Shown here in pieces: positions 1 to 11,594 of a DNA stretch of 64,000 nucleotides (the stretch's first letter is position 1; each line of letters opens with the position of its first letter). Both the position numbers and the translations under genes were made by a program. Source of the DNA: Ichthyophis bannanicus (taxonomy: Eukaryota > Chordata > Amphibia > Gymnophiona > Ichthyophiidae); assembly GCA_033557465.1 (NCBI GenBank), contig CM066040.1, positions 325,022,297-325,086,296 of the forward strand, read 5' to 3'. The notes under the pieces are model-generated. The model was not told the origin of the DNA, did not search any database, and worked only from the letters and a program-made list of their open reading frames with translations.

Positions 1-1430
1 GGAACATGATGGCAGAGTAATTCCAAAGGGTCTGTCTAGCCTCAGCTCCACAATTCCTTCTTCTCCCTCAGAGATCCTTTGTGCCTGCCCCATGGTTTTT
101 TTGAACTTAAGATTCTGTCCTGCTCTCTATCACCTTTACAGAGAGACTGCCCCATAGCTATCATCATTTCTGGGAAGAGATATTTCCTTAGATTACTCCT
201 GAATCGACTCTCTTTCAGCCCCATTGAAAGAGGCCCACCTTCCGTGTTTCTATGCCTTGGAGGTACTTAAATGCTTTGGTCATATCTCCCCTAACCCAGT
301 TTTTTTTTAGGGCATACATATTTAGATCTTTAAGGCTTTTCCTATATGTTTTATGATGGAGACTAATCACCACTTTAGAGCTGCTCTGTGGACCATCTCT
401 AGTCTATTTATATCCTTTTGAAGCTGTGGTCTCCCGAACTGCGCACAGTACTCCAACTGAGCTCACACCGGAGAGTTATACAGAGGCACCACTGCCTCCT
501 TCTTCCTGCTGGTCATTCCTCTCCCTGTGCGTCCAAACATCCTTATGGCTTTTGCTGTTGCCTTATCTATTTGTCTATGTCCGATATGATCACGCCCAGA
601 TCCTACTCTACTTTCACATTCCAAATGCCTGACCTGACCCTGCACTTTTTAGCATTAAATATTAGCTGTCAAACTCTACAACATTCATCAAGCTTCACTG
701 GATCCCTCATATTATTCACACCTTCCAGGGTGTTTACCCTGCTGCCGAGTTTAGTATCATATGCAAAGAGGCAAACCTTTCCAGCAGTCCTTTCCCACTA
801 AAAAAAATATGAAGAGCCAAATCAAGGACTAATCCCTTCAGCATACCACTGGTAATGCTCCTTTCCTATCTGTTGTCCCTTCCCGCCAGTGACATTCCTG
901 GCCCTCTCGTCACCTGGGGTGGGTGGCCCCTACATGATGCTGCATGCTGCAATTCATGGAGGCAGTGTGGCAAACTTACCCTAAAGCTAGCATGCGGCGC
1001 TGTCTCCATGGCCTGGCAAGGGTGCACCCCCTCCCAGCTGGCACCTGGAGTGGGCCACACCCACCACCCTGCCCTTGGTACACCACTGCTTCCTGCTTAA
1101 CCAATTTCTAACTTGGTTGGTCACTTGAGGACCCAGAGCAACAGCACTCAGTTTATTTATAAATTGCCTGTGTGGAACCAATATCAAAGGTCTTTCTGCC
1201 TTGGATTCTGTGATCCACTGGATTCCAGGAACTGCACGATCCTCTGTTTTAGCTGTGATTCCTCATCGCCAAGGTCAGACTAACTGGCCTGCAGTTCCCA
1301 GCCTCCTTCCTACTTCCACTTTTGTGAAGAGGAATCACATTGGACAGCAGGGCTGTCAGAACTTCTCTATCTTCCTTCAAAACAGTTTATTGACACATCA
1401 GCTTTTGAGAACCAGAATCCATCGTGGCAG
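1..1430 (-). mobile_element. CR1 LINE remnant, RT and 3' part
   Basis: This is a decayed CR1 retrotransposon read right to left. The minus strand at about 42-224 encodes a conserved CR1 C-terminal stretch (RFRSNLRKYLF), and 720-800 encodes the RT motif around LFAYDTK. The stretch 1090-1400 carries the segment before it, with NxRPVSLTS-like and VIPLHKKG-like pieces. The copy is full of stops and shifts. A GC-rich block at about 895-1090 does not fit CR1 and may be a small insertion. The element continues out of the window on the left. Confidence 0.8.
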
Positions 1431-2307
1431 ATACAACGCCACACAGAAATAGAAATAGCTATAACCTCAAGAAACCCTTTTGCCCCGATTATTTGCTTTC
1501 ATTTCTCCACTCTTACACCTCACAGCGGAAACCACCTTCTCTTACTGATTACTGATGACATCATAGCTTGGATGCCTGAGATGATATCGGTTACATGACG
1601 GTGGGGTTTTAGCATGATTTCCTAGAGGCAAACTAGCCCCATAAGCTCTGAGAAATTTGCCTGTGCTTCCTCATCCTTTCAGGTTAGCTGCAAGGTTCAG
1701 TAGGAGAGTTGGATGCAGGGACAACAGAGGTCATCCGATCACTTGAAAGCTATGTGCAGAAAGGCTGCAGAGGTTCAGAGGATGTTAAGGAACGGAAGAG
1801 TTGACTGTGCCAGAAGAGCTATAGTTTTGCGTCATATTCATGGTCCTGGCTATATCTGGGCAGCTTGTTGAGGTGTAGACTCTTTATTAGGCTAAAAACG
1901 ATCCATAGTGTCAGCTGCTAGGACTGCCAAGATCTACATTGCCTGAAGAAACAGTTCTGACATCCTTAAACATCATAAAGTGAACATCTTGACCAAATGT
2001 CTTTGCTCGTTCTCTCTTAACTGAGTTTATTATTTTATAATTTATTCTTTTAATTTTAAATTGTAAAGCAATCACAGCATCCATATTCTAAGCACTGCAA
2101 ATGACTAGCAGATGTTCAACTAAAGAAATCCAAAAGCATGGCTAGAAACTGTCCCCTTACCCCCCCACCCCCCCTCGCTCTCCGTGGCTTCTACAGTCTG
2201 TCTTACAGTTCCTTAGTATAGCATTTAGGCTGTACAGTGCAATTTCTCTCTGTAACAGATAAAAGGGGTCCTGGGCTTTTGGGCAGTGTACTTCACTTGT
2301 ATCCTCT
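1431..2307. other. No gene recognised
   Basis: Mixed-composition DNA with an AT-rich patch at about 2020-2065 and a C-run at 2160-2175. Both strands are broken by stops, and I saw no splice-flanked exon-like ORF. I could not place it in a repeat family. Confidence 0.5.
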
Positions 2308-2808
2308 CAGGGCTGGCCAAAGGGTATCAGCTGCCCTAGGCAAACCTTCAGCCATTGCCACCTCCCCCCCACCCCCCGGCACACCTTCAGCCATTGTCTC
2401 CCCTGCCGCACAAATCTTCCAGGAGCAGCTCCCTTCTGTCTATTATTTCTGAAAGTTGGCAAATGAAGTTGCTGCAGAGCCTTGTGTTCAAACATGCTGT
2501 ATGCCCCTGTCAGCCCTCCTCCTGACACCCTACTCCCTGCTGCTGTGGGTTGGGAGTGGGGGGACTGGCAGGGGCTTTCAACGTGCTTGAACATGAGCCT
2601 CCATAGTGGCTTAATTTATCTTTTTGATGCTGATATTCAGAAATAGTAGAAAGAAGGGAGCTGTTTTTGGAAGGATTGGGGGGGGGGGGCGGCGCAGAGA
2701 TGGGCAGTGGTGGAGGCTAAGTTGGCTTCCTTTTGCGGTGGCTGCCACACCTAAACAGCCCTAGGTGATTGCTTAGTTTGCCTAGTGGAGGGGTCCCCCT
2801 GTATCCAC
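2300..2808. mobile_element. hAT-type MITE with 8-bp target duplication
   Basis: The left end at 2308 reads CAGGGCTGGCC and the right end at 2800 reads GGGTCCCCCTG, so the termini are inverted CAGGG. The motif CCCTAGGCAAAC just inside the left end recurs inverted near 2776. The flanks are TATCCTCT (2300-2307) and TATCCACT (2801-2808), a 7/8 match of the length expected for hAT. It has no coding capacity and includes a G-run at 2679-2690. Similar left ends occur at 38997 and 43596. Confidence 0.7.
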
Positions 2809-2842
2809 TATTGTCTCACTGAGGGAGCTCTTATTCCTTCAT

Positions 2843-4549
2843 TTAGGGGCCATTTTACTAAGGACCACTAACCAATTAGCGTGTGTTTTAGCGCGTGATA
2901 ACTGGCAGCTGAGCACACTCATTTGTTGCCCACTAAAACACATGTTAAGTGCCATCACGCACTAGGGAGGAGAATGGGTGGCTTACGGGCATAGTGTAGG
3001 CACGGAGAGGGCACTGCCACTAGCACGAGGGAGGAGAACGGGTGGTTTACGGGCATAGTGTAGGCACGGAGAGGGCACTGCCACTAGCACGAGGGAGGAG
3101 AATGGGTGGTATAGGGGCATAGTGTAGGCACGGAGAGGGCACTGCCACTAGCATGAGGGAGGAGAATGGGTGGTTTAGGGGCATAGTATAGGCACGGAGA
3201 GGGCACTGCCACTAGCACGAGGGAGGAGAATGGGTGGTATAGGGGCATAGTGTAGGCACGGAGAGGGCACTGCCACTAGCATGAGGGAGGAGAATGGGTG
3301 GTTTAGGGGCATAGTGTAGGCACGGAGAGGGCACTGCCACTAGGACTAGGGAGGAGAATGGGTGGTATTGGGGCATAGTGTAGGCACAGAGAGGGCACTG
3401 CCACTAGTACGAGGGAGGAGAATGGGTGGTTTAGAGGCATAGTGTAGGCACGGAGAGGGCACTGCCACTAGCACTAGGGAGGAGAATGGGTGGTTTAGGG
3501 GCATAGTGTAGGCACGGAGAGGGCACTGCCACTAGCACTAGGGAGGAGAATGGGTGGTATAGGGGCATAGTGTAGGCACGGAGAGGGCACTGCCGCTAGC
3601 ACGAGGGAGGAGAATGAGTGGTTTACGGGCATAGTGTAGGCACGGAGAGGGCACTGCCACTAGCATGAGGGAGGAGAATGGGTGGTTTAAGGGCATAGTG
3701 TAGGCACGGAGAGGGCACTGCCACTAGTACGAGGGAGGAGAATGGGTGGTTTACGGGCATAGTGTAGGCACGGAGAGGGCACTGCCACTAGCACTAGGGA
3801 GGAGAATGGGTGGTTTAGGGGCATAGTGTAGGCACGGAGAGGGCACTGCCACTAGCACTAGGGAGGAGAATGGGTGGTATAGGGGCATAGTGTAGGCACA
3901 GAGAGGGCACTGCCACTGGCACTAGGGAGGAGAACGGGTGGTTTACGGGCATAGTGTAGGCACGGAGAGGGCACTGCCACTAGCACAATGGAGGAGAATG
4001 GGTGGTTTAGGGGCATAGTGTAGGCACGGAGAGGGCACTGCCGGTAGCACGAGGGAGGAGAACGGGTGCTTTAGGGGCATAGTGTAGGCATGGAGAGGGC
4101 ACTGCCACTAGCACGAGGGAGGAGAACGGGTGGTTTCTGGGCACAGTGTAGGCACGGAGAGGGCACTGCCACTAGCACAATGGAGGAGAATGGGTGGTTT
4201 AGGGGCATAGTGTAGGCACGGAGAGGGCACTGCCAGTAACACGAGGGAGGAGAACGGGTCATTTACGGGCATAGTGTAGGCATGGAGAGGGCACTGCCAT
4301 CAGCATGAGGGAGGAGAATGGGTGGTATAGGGGCATAGTGTAGGCACGGAGAGGGCACTGCCACTAGCACGAGGGCATTGTTAGGTACACTTGTATTAAG
4401 TATATTGCGTGTTCAGGTACTCGATCGTACGTTAACTGCTGGGAACTTACTGGGCATGCCCTTGACAGTGCATGACGGTTGTACTGACTACATATTCGAT
4501 TTGCTGCTAATTGCATGATAAGTGCACACTTTTAGTAAAAGGCCCCTTA
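2843..4549. mobile_element. Harbinger-like MITE carrying a minisatellite
   Basis: The inverted ends GGGGCCATTTTACTAA (2846) and TTTAGTAAAAGGCCCC (ending 4546) are flanked by TTA on both sides (2843-2845, 4547-4549). A 3-bp TWA duplication is the PIF/Harbinger hallmark. The non-repetitive shoulders are only about 115 bp (left) and 170 bp (right). Everything between is the 64-bp tandem array, so the element has grown mostly by internal amplification. No transposase is present. Confidence 0.75.
2960..4375. repeat. 64-bp minisatellite, 22 units
   Basis: The core GGAGAGGGCACTGCC recurs from 3004 onward at exact 64-bp steps; the preceding CAC anchors fall at 3001, 3065, 3129 and so on to 4345. That is 22 units with no insertion or deletion, and units differ only by a few substitutions. 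Variable positions include the TTTACGGG, TATAGGGG and TTTAGGGG versions. Since 64 is not a multiple of 3, open frames across it carry no coding meaning. It lies wholly inside the Harbinger-like MITE. Confidence 0.97.
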
Positions 4550-4695
4550 GTCCTTAGAGTAGGGTGTCTGGCCCAAGCTGTTTTTTAATCAGGTGGTGCA
4601 AGGAGAATTGCCACTTGGGACAGTTTGAGGACAGGGGTTACCTTGTCTCTTATCTTCTTCTTCTGGCCTTTGGGAAATGGGAAAGAGAGTACAAA

Positions 4696-5167
4696 CTTAA
4701 AAATTGCCATACTGGATCACACAGTAAGTCCATAGAGCCCAGTATCCTGTCTTCAGCAGTGCCCAATCCAGGTCACAAGTATCTGGCAGAATCCCAAAGA
4801 CTAGAGGCATTCCATGTTCACCTCCAGAGATAAGCAGTGGCTTCCCAGAGTCTGCATGGCTAATAACCGTTTATAGACTTTTTCTCCAGGAATTTGGTTA
4901 AATTCTTTTGAAACCTGGCTGTGCCGAATGCCTTTCCCACAGCTTCCGTCAACAAGTTCCACAGCTTAATTCTATGATGAGTGAAAAAAGACATTCTCTG
5001 ATTTATTTGTCTGCCTAGTCCTCCTGTCGTTTGAAGGAGAGAATAATATGTCCCTATTTAGTCCTGCAGCACACCAGTCATGCTCTTATAGACCTCTCAG
5101 GCTTCTCTTCTTCAAGCAGCAGCCTTGTTAGTCTTTCTTCATAGGAGAGCTTTGGTTGCTCTTTTAT
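4696..5167 (-). mobile_element. CR1 3' end fragment
   Basis: The left edge reads like the reverse of a CR1 3' end: TGCCATACTGGATCACAC, then CCAGTATCCTGTCTTCAGC. The same consensus appears at 15735 and 20205. The 3' tail is on the left, so the copy is on the minus strand. The right edge stops where DIRS sequence starts at about 5168. It has no open coding segment. Confidence 0.8.
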
Positions 5168-5171
5168 GTAT

Positions 5172-5345
5172 CATTTCTCCAGGAACAAGAAGGAAGTCAG
5201 TCCTCACATATGGGTGACGTCGGCACCAATGGAGCCCCCGCAGAGCATTTCCCCAGCTTTCAAAGAAAGCTTTTGGGAATGCTACCATGCATGTGTGGTC
5301 CCCTTCCTACTCAAGGGTGCCATCTTGCTCAGTCTCCTTTTTTCC
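5172..5345 (+). repeat. DIRS copy A left inverted terminal repeat
   Basis: The segment begins CTCCAGGAACAAGAAGGAAG and then GTCCTCACATATGGGTGACG. About 140 bp of it (5200-5340) is the inverse of 14524-14665 in the right end. Both contain AAAGAAAGC, then CATGCATGTGTGGTCCCC, then GGGTGCCATCTTGCTCA, each inverted. The same repeat starts copy C at about 41612. Confidence 0.88.
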
Positions 5346-5639
5346 ACAGAGCCCAATGGATATGGTCCTCTATTCTCCCGGAAAAAGTTCTTTGATTCCT
5401 TCCCTTTGTCTGATACCCTTCCCGCCTCAATGCGGCACTGTTTGTTCTGATCTTGGCTACCTTTTTTTCCCTGTGTTTCCTCGAGGTTCCACCTCGACCA
5501 GCCTTTGCATCATTTTTCACCAGGGGGTTCTTGACCCCAGCCAGATGTGCTCCCACCATATCTCCCGGTGTGTATAAAAAAATGCGATCACTGCAGTCAG
5601 ACCATCTCAGCCACTGATACTCATGACTGCTGCATCCGT

Positions 5640-7035
5640 TGCCTCAGCCCGGAGCATGGCAGTTCCACCTGTAACCGGTGCTAAGCCATAACCCTTAAAA
5701 CCAACAGAAAGCGCTCTGAGTTGCAGGGGAAGCTTTTCCCAAGGTCTGACTTGCCTGGCTTTCTCTTTGCTGAGCCCCGAAGCTAGCCATTCGCGAGAGG
5801 TTCGGGTGTCCTCAGAGTCCCGTGATAGCGGCTCCTCCGGTGCGGCTCCGGACTCTCCCCAAAAAGAAGAAGAAGGTCCCGAAAGAGGTTCCTCCATTCA
5901 AACCTGGCAAGATCCCTCGATGGGACTCGGGCGACTACAGCAGCACCCAGAAAGTCTCGAGACAAGAGTCCTCGGCCGGTGGAGACTGCCCAGGACCCGT
6001 GAACCTCTAGTCCTCAAGGATGCACTCTCTGGAGTGCCAGTGTTGGACCCGAGGCCTTCGATGTCCATGCTGAGTACTGCACAGCCATTGGGCCCCTAGT
6101 CACGCATAGCGGCTATGGAGCAGAGCCTCTCCTCCATCTTGGCCTTGCAGCGGGCGTTGATGTTGGGACCCCTGGCATCATCAGCCCTGACACTGGGCCC
6201 CTTGGCCTCAGGGATGCCTCCGGGTGTCAAACCTGGCACCGAGCACTACTGGCCTTGGGTAAGTCCTTGGTGTCGATCGAGGTCTCAATCATGCTCCTTC
6301 GGGTTCCGATCCTCTCCGGCGAGTTTCCGGGAGTCTGCCTCCAGGTCCTTCGGTGGGCCCAATTCCTTGGAGCCACCCCCGGGGCTGACTCCTTGACGCT
6401 CTTGGGCTCTGACTGGGAGATCTCCTGAGACTAGGACGTCTCCTCCGAGCCATCTCTCCCGGAGCCTCAGCGCCACTCCCTGCCTGAAGATATGGCGTTT
6501 CATGACTTCGTTCGTGACATGGCCCGGGCTCTTTCGATCCAGACGGAGTTCGAGGAGGACCCGCGCACTGAGGAGCTCAAGATCCTGCATCCAGGACTGT
6601 TCCAAATTCCTTTTCCAGGCTGCTTACGACGGGTTCAAGTCTGCGGCCAGGGTTTCAGCTGCCAGCATTGGTACCTGGTGCCAGGCGTGGCTACAGACCT
6701 CAGTCCTGGAGCATTGGGTACAGGAAAAGCTCCTGGATATCCTCTGCAATGGTGAGAACCTATTCGGGAAACCTATGTCTGATAAGACTGCGGAGATTGA
6801 GTCCGAGGTAGTGACCTGGCAGAGGCTGTCTAAAAAGACATCGGCTCTGTCAAGGAAAAAGCACTTGGGGAAAAAACCTTTTTCCCGAGGAAAAAGGGCT
6901 ACTCCCAGGCTTCAAACTACCAACCTTACTCAGGGCAGCCTCATCAGGTCTCACAGCCAAAAGGCCAGGGACACGCCTAGGAAGCCCAAGGCTCCCAAGC
7001 CTCAGACACCAGCTCCCACCCAATCGGGGGGCTAG
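5640..7035 (+). pseudogene. DIRS Gag-like region, broken
   Basis: This is the position where DIRS elements encode a Gag-like protein. The clearest part is an open stretch at 6502-7035 (about 177 codons). It has an aromatic and hydrophobic middle (FLFQAAYDGFKSAARVSAAS, WCQAWLQ) followed by a basic, proline-rich tail (RKKHLGKKPFSRGKR, KPKAPKPQTPAP) that could bind nucleic acid. Upstream, 5767-6490 shows short overlapping frames with Ser/Arg/Pro bias. Several frame breaks prevent a continuous reading. Gag assignment rests on position and composition rather than a recognised domain. Confidence 0.55.
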
Positions 7036-7084
7036 CTTTTGACTCCCTGGGCTGGGCCTCCCCTCCCCCAGGAGGTCCACCTCA

Positions 7085-8525
7085 GTCCATAGGGATCGAC
7101 TGGCCTCTTTCACCCACAGATGGGCCAGCATCACCACAGACCAGTGGGTCGTGTGGGTGGTGCAGGAGGGGTATTTCCTTCATCTGCAGCAGAATTCTCC
7201 AGACTTCTTCCTAGGAGAGCCGCCACAGCCTCTCCTCCACCAGGCTTTGCTCACCACAGAACTCGCAGGCTTGCCCAGGGACAGGGCAGTGGAACTGGTA
7301 CCCCATTACCTCTGGGGAAAGGGGTTCTACTCAAAGTATTTCCTTGTCCCAAAAAGAACAGGGGGTCTATGGCCCATCCTGGACCTGCTCAACTTGAACG
7401 TTCCTGGTGAGGGAGAAGTTCAAGATGCTCTCCCTTGGGATACTGCTGCCCTGCTTCTGCCAGGGGGACTGGCTCTGCTCCTTGGATCTCAAGGATGCTT
7501 GCACCCACATCCTGATCCATCCCTCCCACAGGCATTACCTGAGATTCGTGGTGGTGGTGGGGCAGTACTACCAATACAGGGTGCTGCCATTTTGGCCTTG
7601 CCTTCTCTGCAAGGGTCTTTACAAAATGCCTGGTGGTTGAAGCCGCCCATGTGCGCCTCCAGGGGGTCCACGTCTTCCCTTACCTGGATGACTGGCTCAT
7701 CAGAGGCAGCATACCTCTCAAGGCCAGGCAGGCCTCAGGGATCACTATCCGCATCCTGCAGCATTTGGGGTTCATCATCAACTACCCTGTCCAGCCTTTT
7801 CCCTGCCCAAGACTTAGAATTCATAGGGGCCCAGTTGGGCACTCTGTGGATCAAGGCCTTCCTCCCTGTGGAGAGAGCCTACTGCCTGATGCAACTAGCA
7901 AGGGATGTGCAGAGCTCCAGTTCTGTGCCAGCTCGCCTACTCCTCCGCCTGCTAGGCCACATGGCCTCGACAGTTCACGTTACGCCTCTGGCCCGCCTGC
8001 ATATGCGGGCAGCCCAGTGGTGCCTCTGTGCCCAGTAGATGCAGGCAATGGGCAGGCTGAGGGACAGAGTGACGGTCACCCACCAGCTGGCAGCCTCCCT
8101 CACCTAGTGGCAGTCCCTACATCACCTCAGGGCAAAGATGCCCTTCCAGGCACCAACCCATCAGAGGGTTCTGTTGACAGACGCCTCCCTGGTAGGCTGG
8201 GGCACACATTGTGAGGGCCAGTGAACCCAGGGCACCTGGTTCCCAGAGGAATCCCTCCTGCAAATCAATCTCCTCAAGCTCAGGGCCATCTTCCTGGCTC
8301 TTCAGGCCTTCTGCCACCTCCTGAGTGACCTCCCAGACCTCATACAGACAGACAATCAGGATGCCATGTTCAGTGTGAACAAGCAGTCAGGTACAGGCTC
8401 TTACTCCCTTTGTCAGGAGGTATGGCCCTCCACTCCTTTGCAGTGCACAACCCTAACCTTCTAAGGGCAGTGTACTTACCAGGCCAAGACAACTGCCTGG
8501 CGGACGGCCTCAGCTGGGTCCTTCG
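7085..8525 (+). pseudogene. DIRS reverse transcriptase/RNase H, broken
   Basis: This region would encode the RT-RNase H that copies element RNA into DNA. In order: a lead-in with AVELVPHYLWGKGFYSKYFL (about 7287-7345), RT motifs PILDL, GDWLCSLDLKDA (about 7460-7500) and LRFVV, the catalytic YLDDWLI (about 7681-7700), and an RNase H segment with a TDASL-like motif (about 8178), NLLKLRAI and TDNQDAMF (about 8345). Consecutive segments fall in different frames (7151, 7407, 7633), so at least three shifts have occurred. DIRS copy B at 23.5 kb has the same order and is better preserved. Confidence 0.85.
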
Positions 8526-9523
8526 GCCTCACGAGTGGTGTCTGGACCCAAGAGTGACTCGGAGGCTTTTCCGCCTCTGGGGGAGACCCTTGCTGGACCT
8601 GTTCGCCTCCCTGGACAACTCACAGCTCCCCAAATTCAGCTCTCCTCAGCCACACCACAGGAGGGTGGCGGTGGATACCTTACTGGGCCTGCTTTATGCA
8701 TTCCTACCGACACCTCTGATAGCCAAGTGCCTTTTCAAGATCCAGAGTGATCACGCCTCAGTAATCCTGATTGTGCCAGGTGGCCCAGGCATCCCTGGTT
8801 CCCCCTGCTGCTCTCCCTGTCAGTGGTAAACCCAGTACCACTTTGTCGGGACCCGGTCCTCCTATCCCAGGAGGGGGGCTCCCTACTGCACCTCAATCTG
8901 GGGTCCCTAACGCTGACAGTGTGGTTGCTGAAAGGGTAGCACTGGCCCCTTTCAACCTCCCAGGTAAAGTCTAGGAAATTCTCCTGGCTTACTGGAAGCC
9001 ATCCACCAGACCTACACCTTTAAGTGGAGGAGGTTCTCCATCTGGTGTGCAGAAAGGAATGAGAACCCGTTCTCCTGTCAGGTAGATCTTGTGCTGCGGT
9101 ACTTGCTGCACCTCTCTCACTCGAGCTTGAAATCTAACTCATTGAGGGTGTATCTCATTGCCATAGCAGCTATCCATCACCCTATAGAGGGGAAGCACCT
9201 CTCAGGCTGGCCTTTAGCCTCTAGTTTCCTCAGGGACCTCCTGCTATCCAAGCACTCTCTCCACCCTCCGGCAGCAGAATGGGACCTCAATGTGGTGCTC
9301 TCCCAGCTCAATAAGCTGCTGTTTGAGCCTTTGGCCACCTGCTACCTGAGACACCTCTCCTGGAAGGTGGCCTTCTTGGTGACGTTGACGTCCACTTGCA
9401 GAGTAAGCGAGCTGCATGCCCTGGTAGCGGACCCGCCCTATACCAGGTTCTATACGAACAAGGTAGTCCTTCACACGCGCCCCAAATTCCTCCCAGAGGT
9501 GGAGTCCGCTTTTCACCTCAACC
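8430..9523 (+). pseudogene. DIRS tyrosine recombinase, first part, broken
   Basis: After RNase H, the frame at 8410-8829 encodes a linker also found in copy B (LFASLDNSQLP; AFLPTPLIAKCLFKIQSD). The recombinase body is at 9091-9523: DLVLRYLLHLS-like, SNSLRVYLIAIAAIHHPIEG, EWDLNVVL, then LTSTCRVSEL with the first catalytic Arg of the R-H-R-Y set. The gene is cut at 9523 by the poly-ACT tail of the LINE and resumes at 13788. The last residues shown as a Tyr run (9524-9550) are LINE tail, not protein. Confidence 0.85.
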
Positions 9524-9552
9524 ACTACTATTACTACTACTACTACTACTAA
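9524..9552 (-). repeat. ACT/AGT trinucleotide 3' tail of L2-like LINE
   Basis: Short (ACT)n run marking the 3' end of the minus-strand LINE. A degenerate version of the same tail sits at 57325-57345 on another copy of the family. It supports 3' microsatellite tails instead of poly(A) in this LINE. Confidence 0.85.
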
Positions 9553-9926
9553 GCATTTGTATAGAACTACCAGTCGTACGCAGCGTTGCACAGACATGTA
9601 AGAGACAATTCCTGTTCATCAGAGCTTATAATCTAGTCAAGACAAAACACAAAACACAGGGGGTGTAGGCAGGGGTAAGACAAGGGAGAGGAAAGGAGAT
9701 CAGGTGAGTCAATATCCAAAAGCAGCAGCGAAGAGGTGAGCTTTCAACCTGGATTTGAAGAGGGTTAGAGAAGGTGCCTGGTGTACAGACACAGGTAGTT
9801 TGTTCCAGGCGTAAGGTGCAGCAAGGTGAAAGGAATGAGTGGAGTTAGCAGTAAAAGAGAAGGGCATAGATAGAAGCAGTTTGTTAGTTCCTGAGGGGGG
9901 TTATAAGGGGAGATAAGAGATGAAAG

Positions 9927-11560
9927 TTACTGAGGAGCTGCAGAGTGAATGCATTTATAGGTCAGCAGGAGAAGTTTGAACTGGATGCGGAAACGGATAG
10001 GGAGCCAATGAAGTGACTTGAGAAGAGGAGTAATATGGGCATGATGAGGATGGTGGAAGATTAGCTGCGCAGCAGAGTGTGGAACAGATTGAAGGGGAGA
10101 AAGATGATTCAAAGGGAGACCAGCAAGGAGTAACTTACAGTACTCAAGATGGGATGTGATTAAGGAGTGGTTAAGCATTTTAGTAGTGTGTTCAGAAAGG
10201 AAGGGGCAGATTTTGCTAATGTTATAGAGAAAGAAACGGCAGGTCTTAGCTACGAGGTGGATGTGTGTGGAGAAAGAGAGAGAGGAGTCAAAGACAACCC
10301 CCAGATTGCGGGCCAAGGAAACAGGAAGGAGTACAGAGTTATCCACAGAGACTGAGAAAGGAGGAAGAGGAAGGGAGGTTTTAGGGGGAAAGATAAGAAG
10401 TTCAGTCTTGGCCATGTTCAATTTCAAGCGGTGGTGAGACATCCAGGCAGCAATGTCAGAAAGGCAGGCAGAGATCCGGATCTGGATTGCCGGAGAGAGT
10501 TCAGGTGTGGAGGGGTAGATCTGGGAGTCATCAGCATACAGATGGTAGTGAAAGCCATGGGAAGAGATGAGCACACCAAGGGACTGGGTATAGAGAGAGA
10601 AAAGGAGCGGACCCAAGACAGATCCTTGGGGTACACCAACTGGGAGCGGGGTAGCAGAGGAGGAGGAGCCACCAGAACATACACTGAAAGAGCGATGGGA
10701 GAGATAGGAGGAGAACCAGGATAGTACAGAGCCCTTGAAGCCAAGCAAGGACAGGGTATCAAGGAGAAGGTTGTGGTCAACAGTGTCAAAAGCAGCAGAG
10801 AGGTCAAGAAAGATGAGGACACAGTACAGGCCCTTGGATTTTGCCAGGAACAAGTCACTGGAGACTTTGGCAAGAACCGTTTCAGTAGACTGTAAAGGAC
10901 GAAAGCCAGACTGTAAGGAATCCAGGAGGGCATGAGAGAAGAGGAAGTTGAGGCAGCGGTGGTGAACCACATGTTCAAGTAGTTTGGAAATGAAGGGAAG
11001 GTGAGAGATGGGTCAATAATTGGAAGGACAGGTGGGATCAAGTGAGGGTTTCTTGAGGAGAGGTGTGACCACAGCATGCTTGAAGTCTGCAGGGACAGTT
11101 GCAGTGGAGAGCGATAGGTTGAGAATATGAGAGATGGAAGGGACAACGGTGGAGGAGATGGGGCTTAGGAGATGGGTGGGGATAGGATCAGAGGAGCAGG
11201 TGGTGAGTTTGGAGGAGGAAAGAAGGTGTGCAGTTTCCTCTTCAGAGATCACAGGAAAGGAAGAGAGGGTAGCAAGGGTAGGGGGGGGGGCAGAGCTGGG
11301 AGTGAAGGGGGGAGGTGAAATAGCTGACTTTGTGGGGGAATTGGAGGGTGATCTTGTGGATTTTGTCATGGAAATAGTCAGCCAGGGTTTGGGCAGAGAG
11401 GGAGGGATAAGAGGTGAAGGCACCTTGAGGAGAGAGCTGAGAGTAGTAAAGAGACGGCGAGGATCAGAGGCAAGATAGTTAGTCATATGGACATAGTAGT
11501 CTTGTTTGTCAAGAGCTATGGCTGACTGGAAAGAGACAAGCATGAATTTGAAGTGTAGGA
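9927..11560 (-). pseudogene. L2-like LINE reverse transcriptase, broken
   Basis: The RT copies the LINE RNA at the nicked target. The open 347-codon stretch 9927-10970 shows [41 protein letters not shown], and the catalytic [11 protein letters not shown], then [19 protein letters not shown] near its end. The upstream part (11013-11543) in another frame carries LASDPRRLFTTLSSLL, SSDPIPTHLL and PADFKHAVVTPLLKKPSLDP, the usual segment before RT. A frame change lies near 10970-11010. The protein stops at IHSAAPQ, short of the usual C-terminal tail of the family. Confidence 0.9.
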
Positions 11561-11594
11561 GGTCTGCACGGGAGTGGGATTTGAGCCAAGCACG

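Noticed and set aside
4071..4262. 63-codon minus-strand frame over the minisatellite
   Set aside because: The 64-bp unit shifts frame each copy; the frame is a chance opening of the array.
2960..4375. Regular repeats resembling a CRISPR array
   Set aside because: The whole 64-bp unit repeats with no unique spacers, and the setting is a vertebrate MITE, so it is a minisatellite.
9524..9552. Poly-Tyr C-terminus of the DIRS recombinase
   Set aside because: The Tyr codons are the ACT-repeat tail of the inserted LINE; the recombinase continues at 13788.
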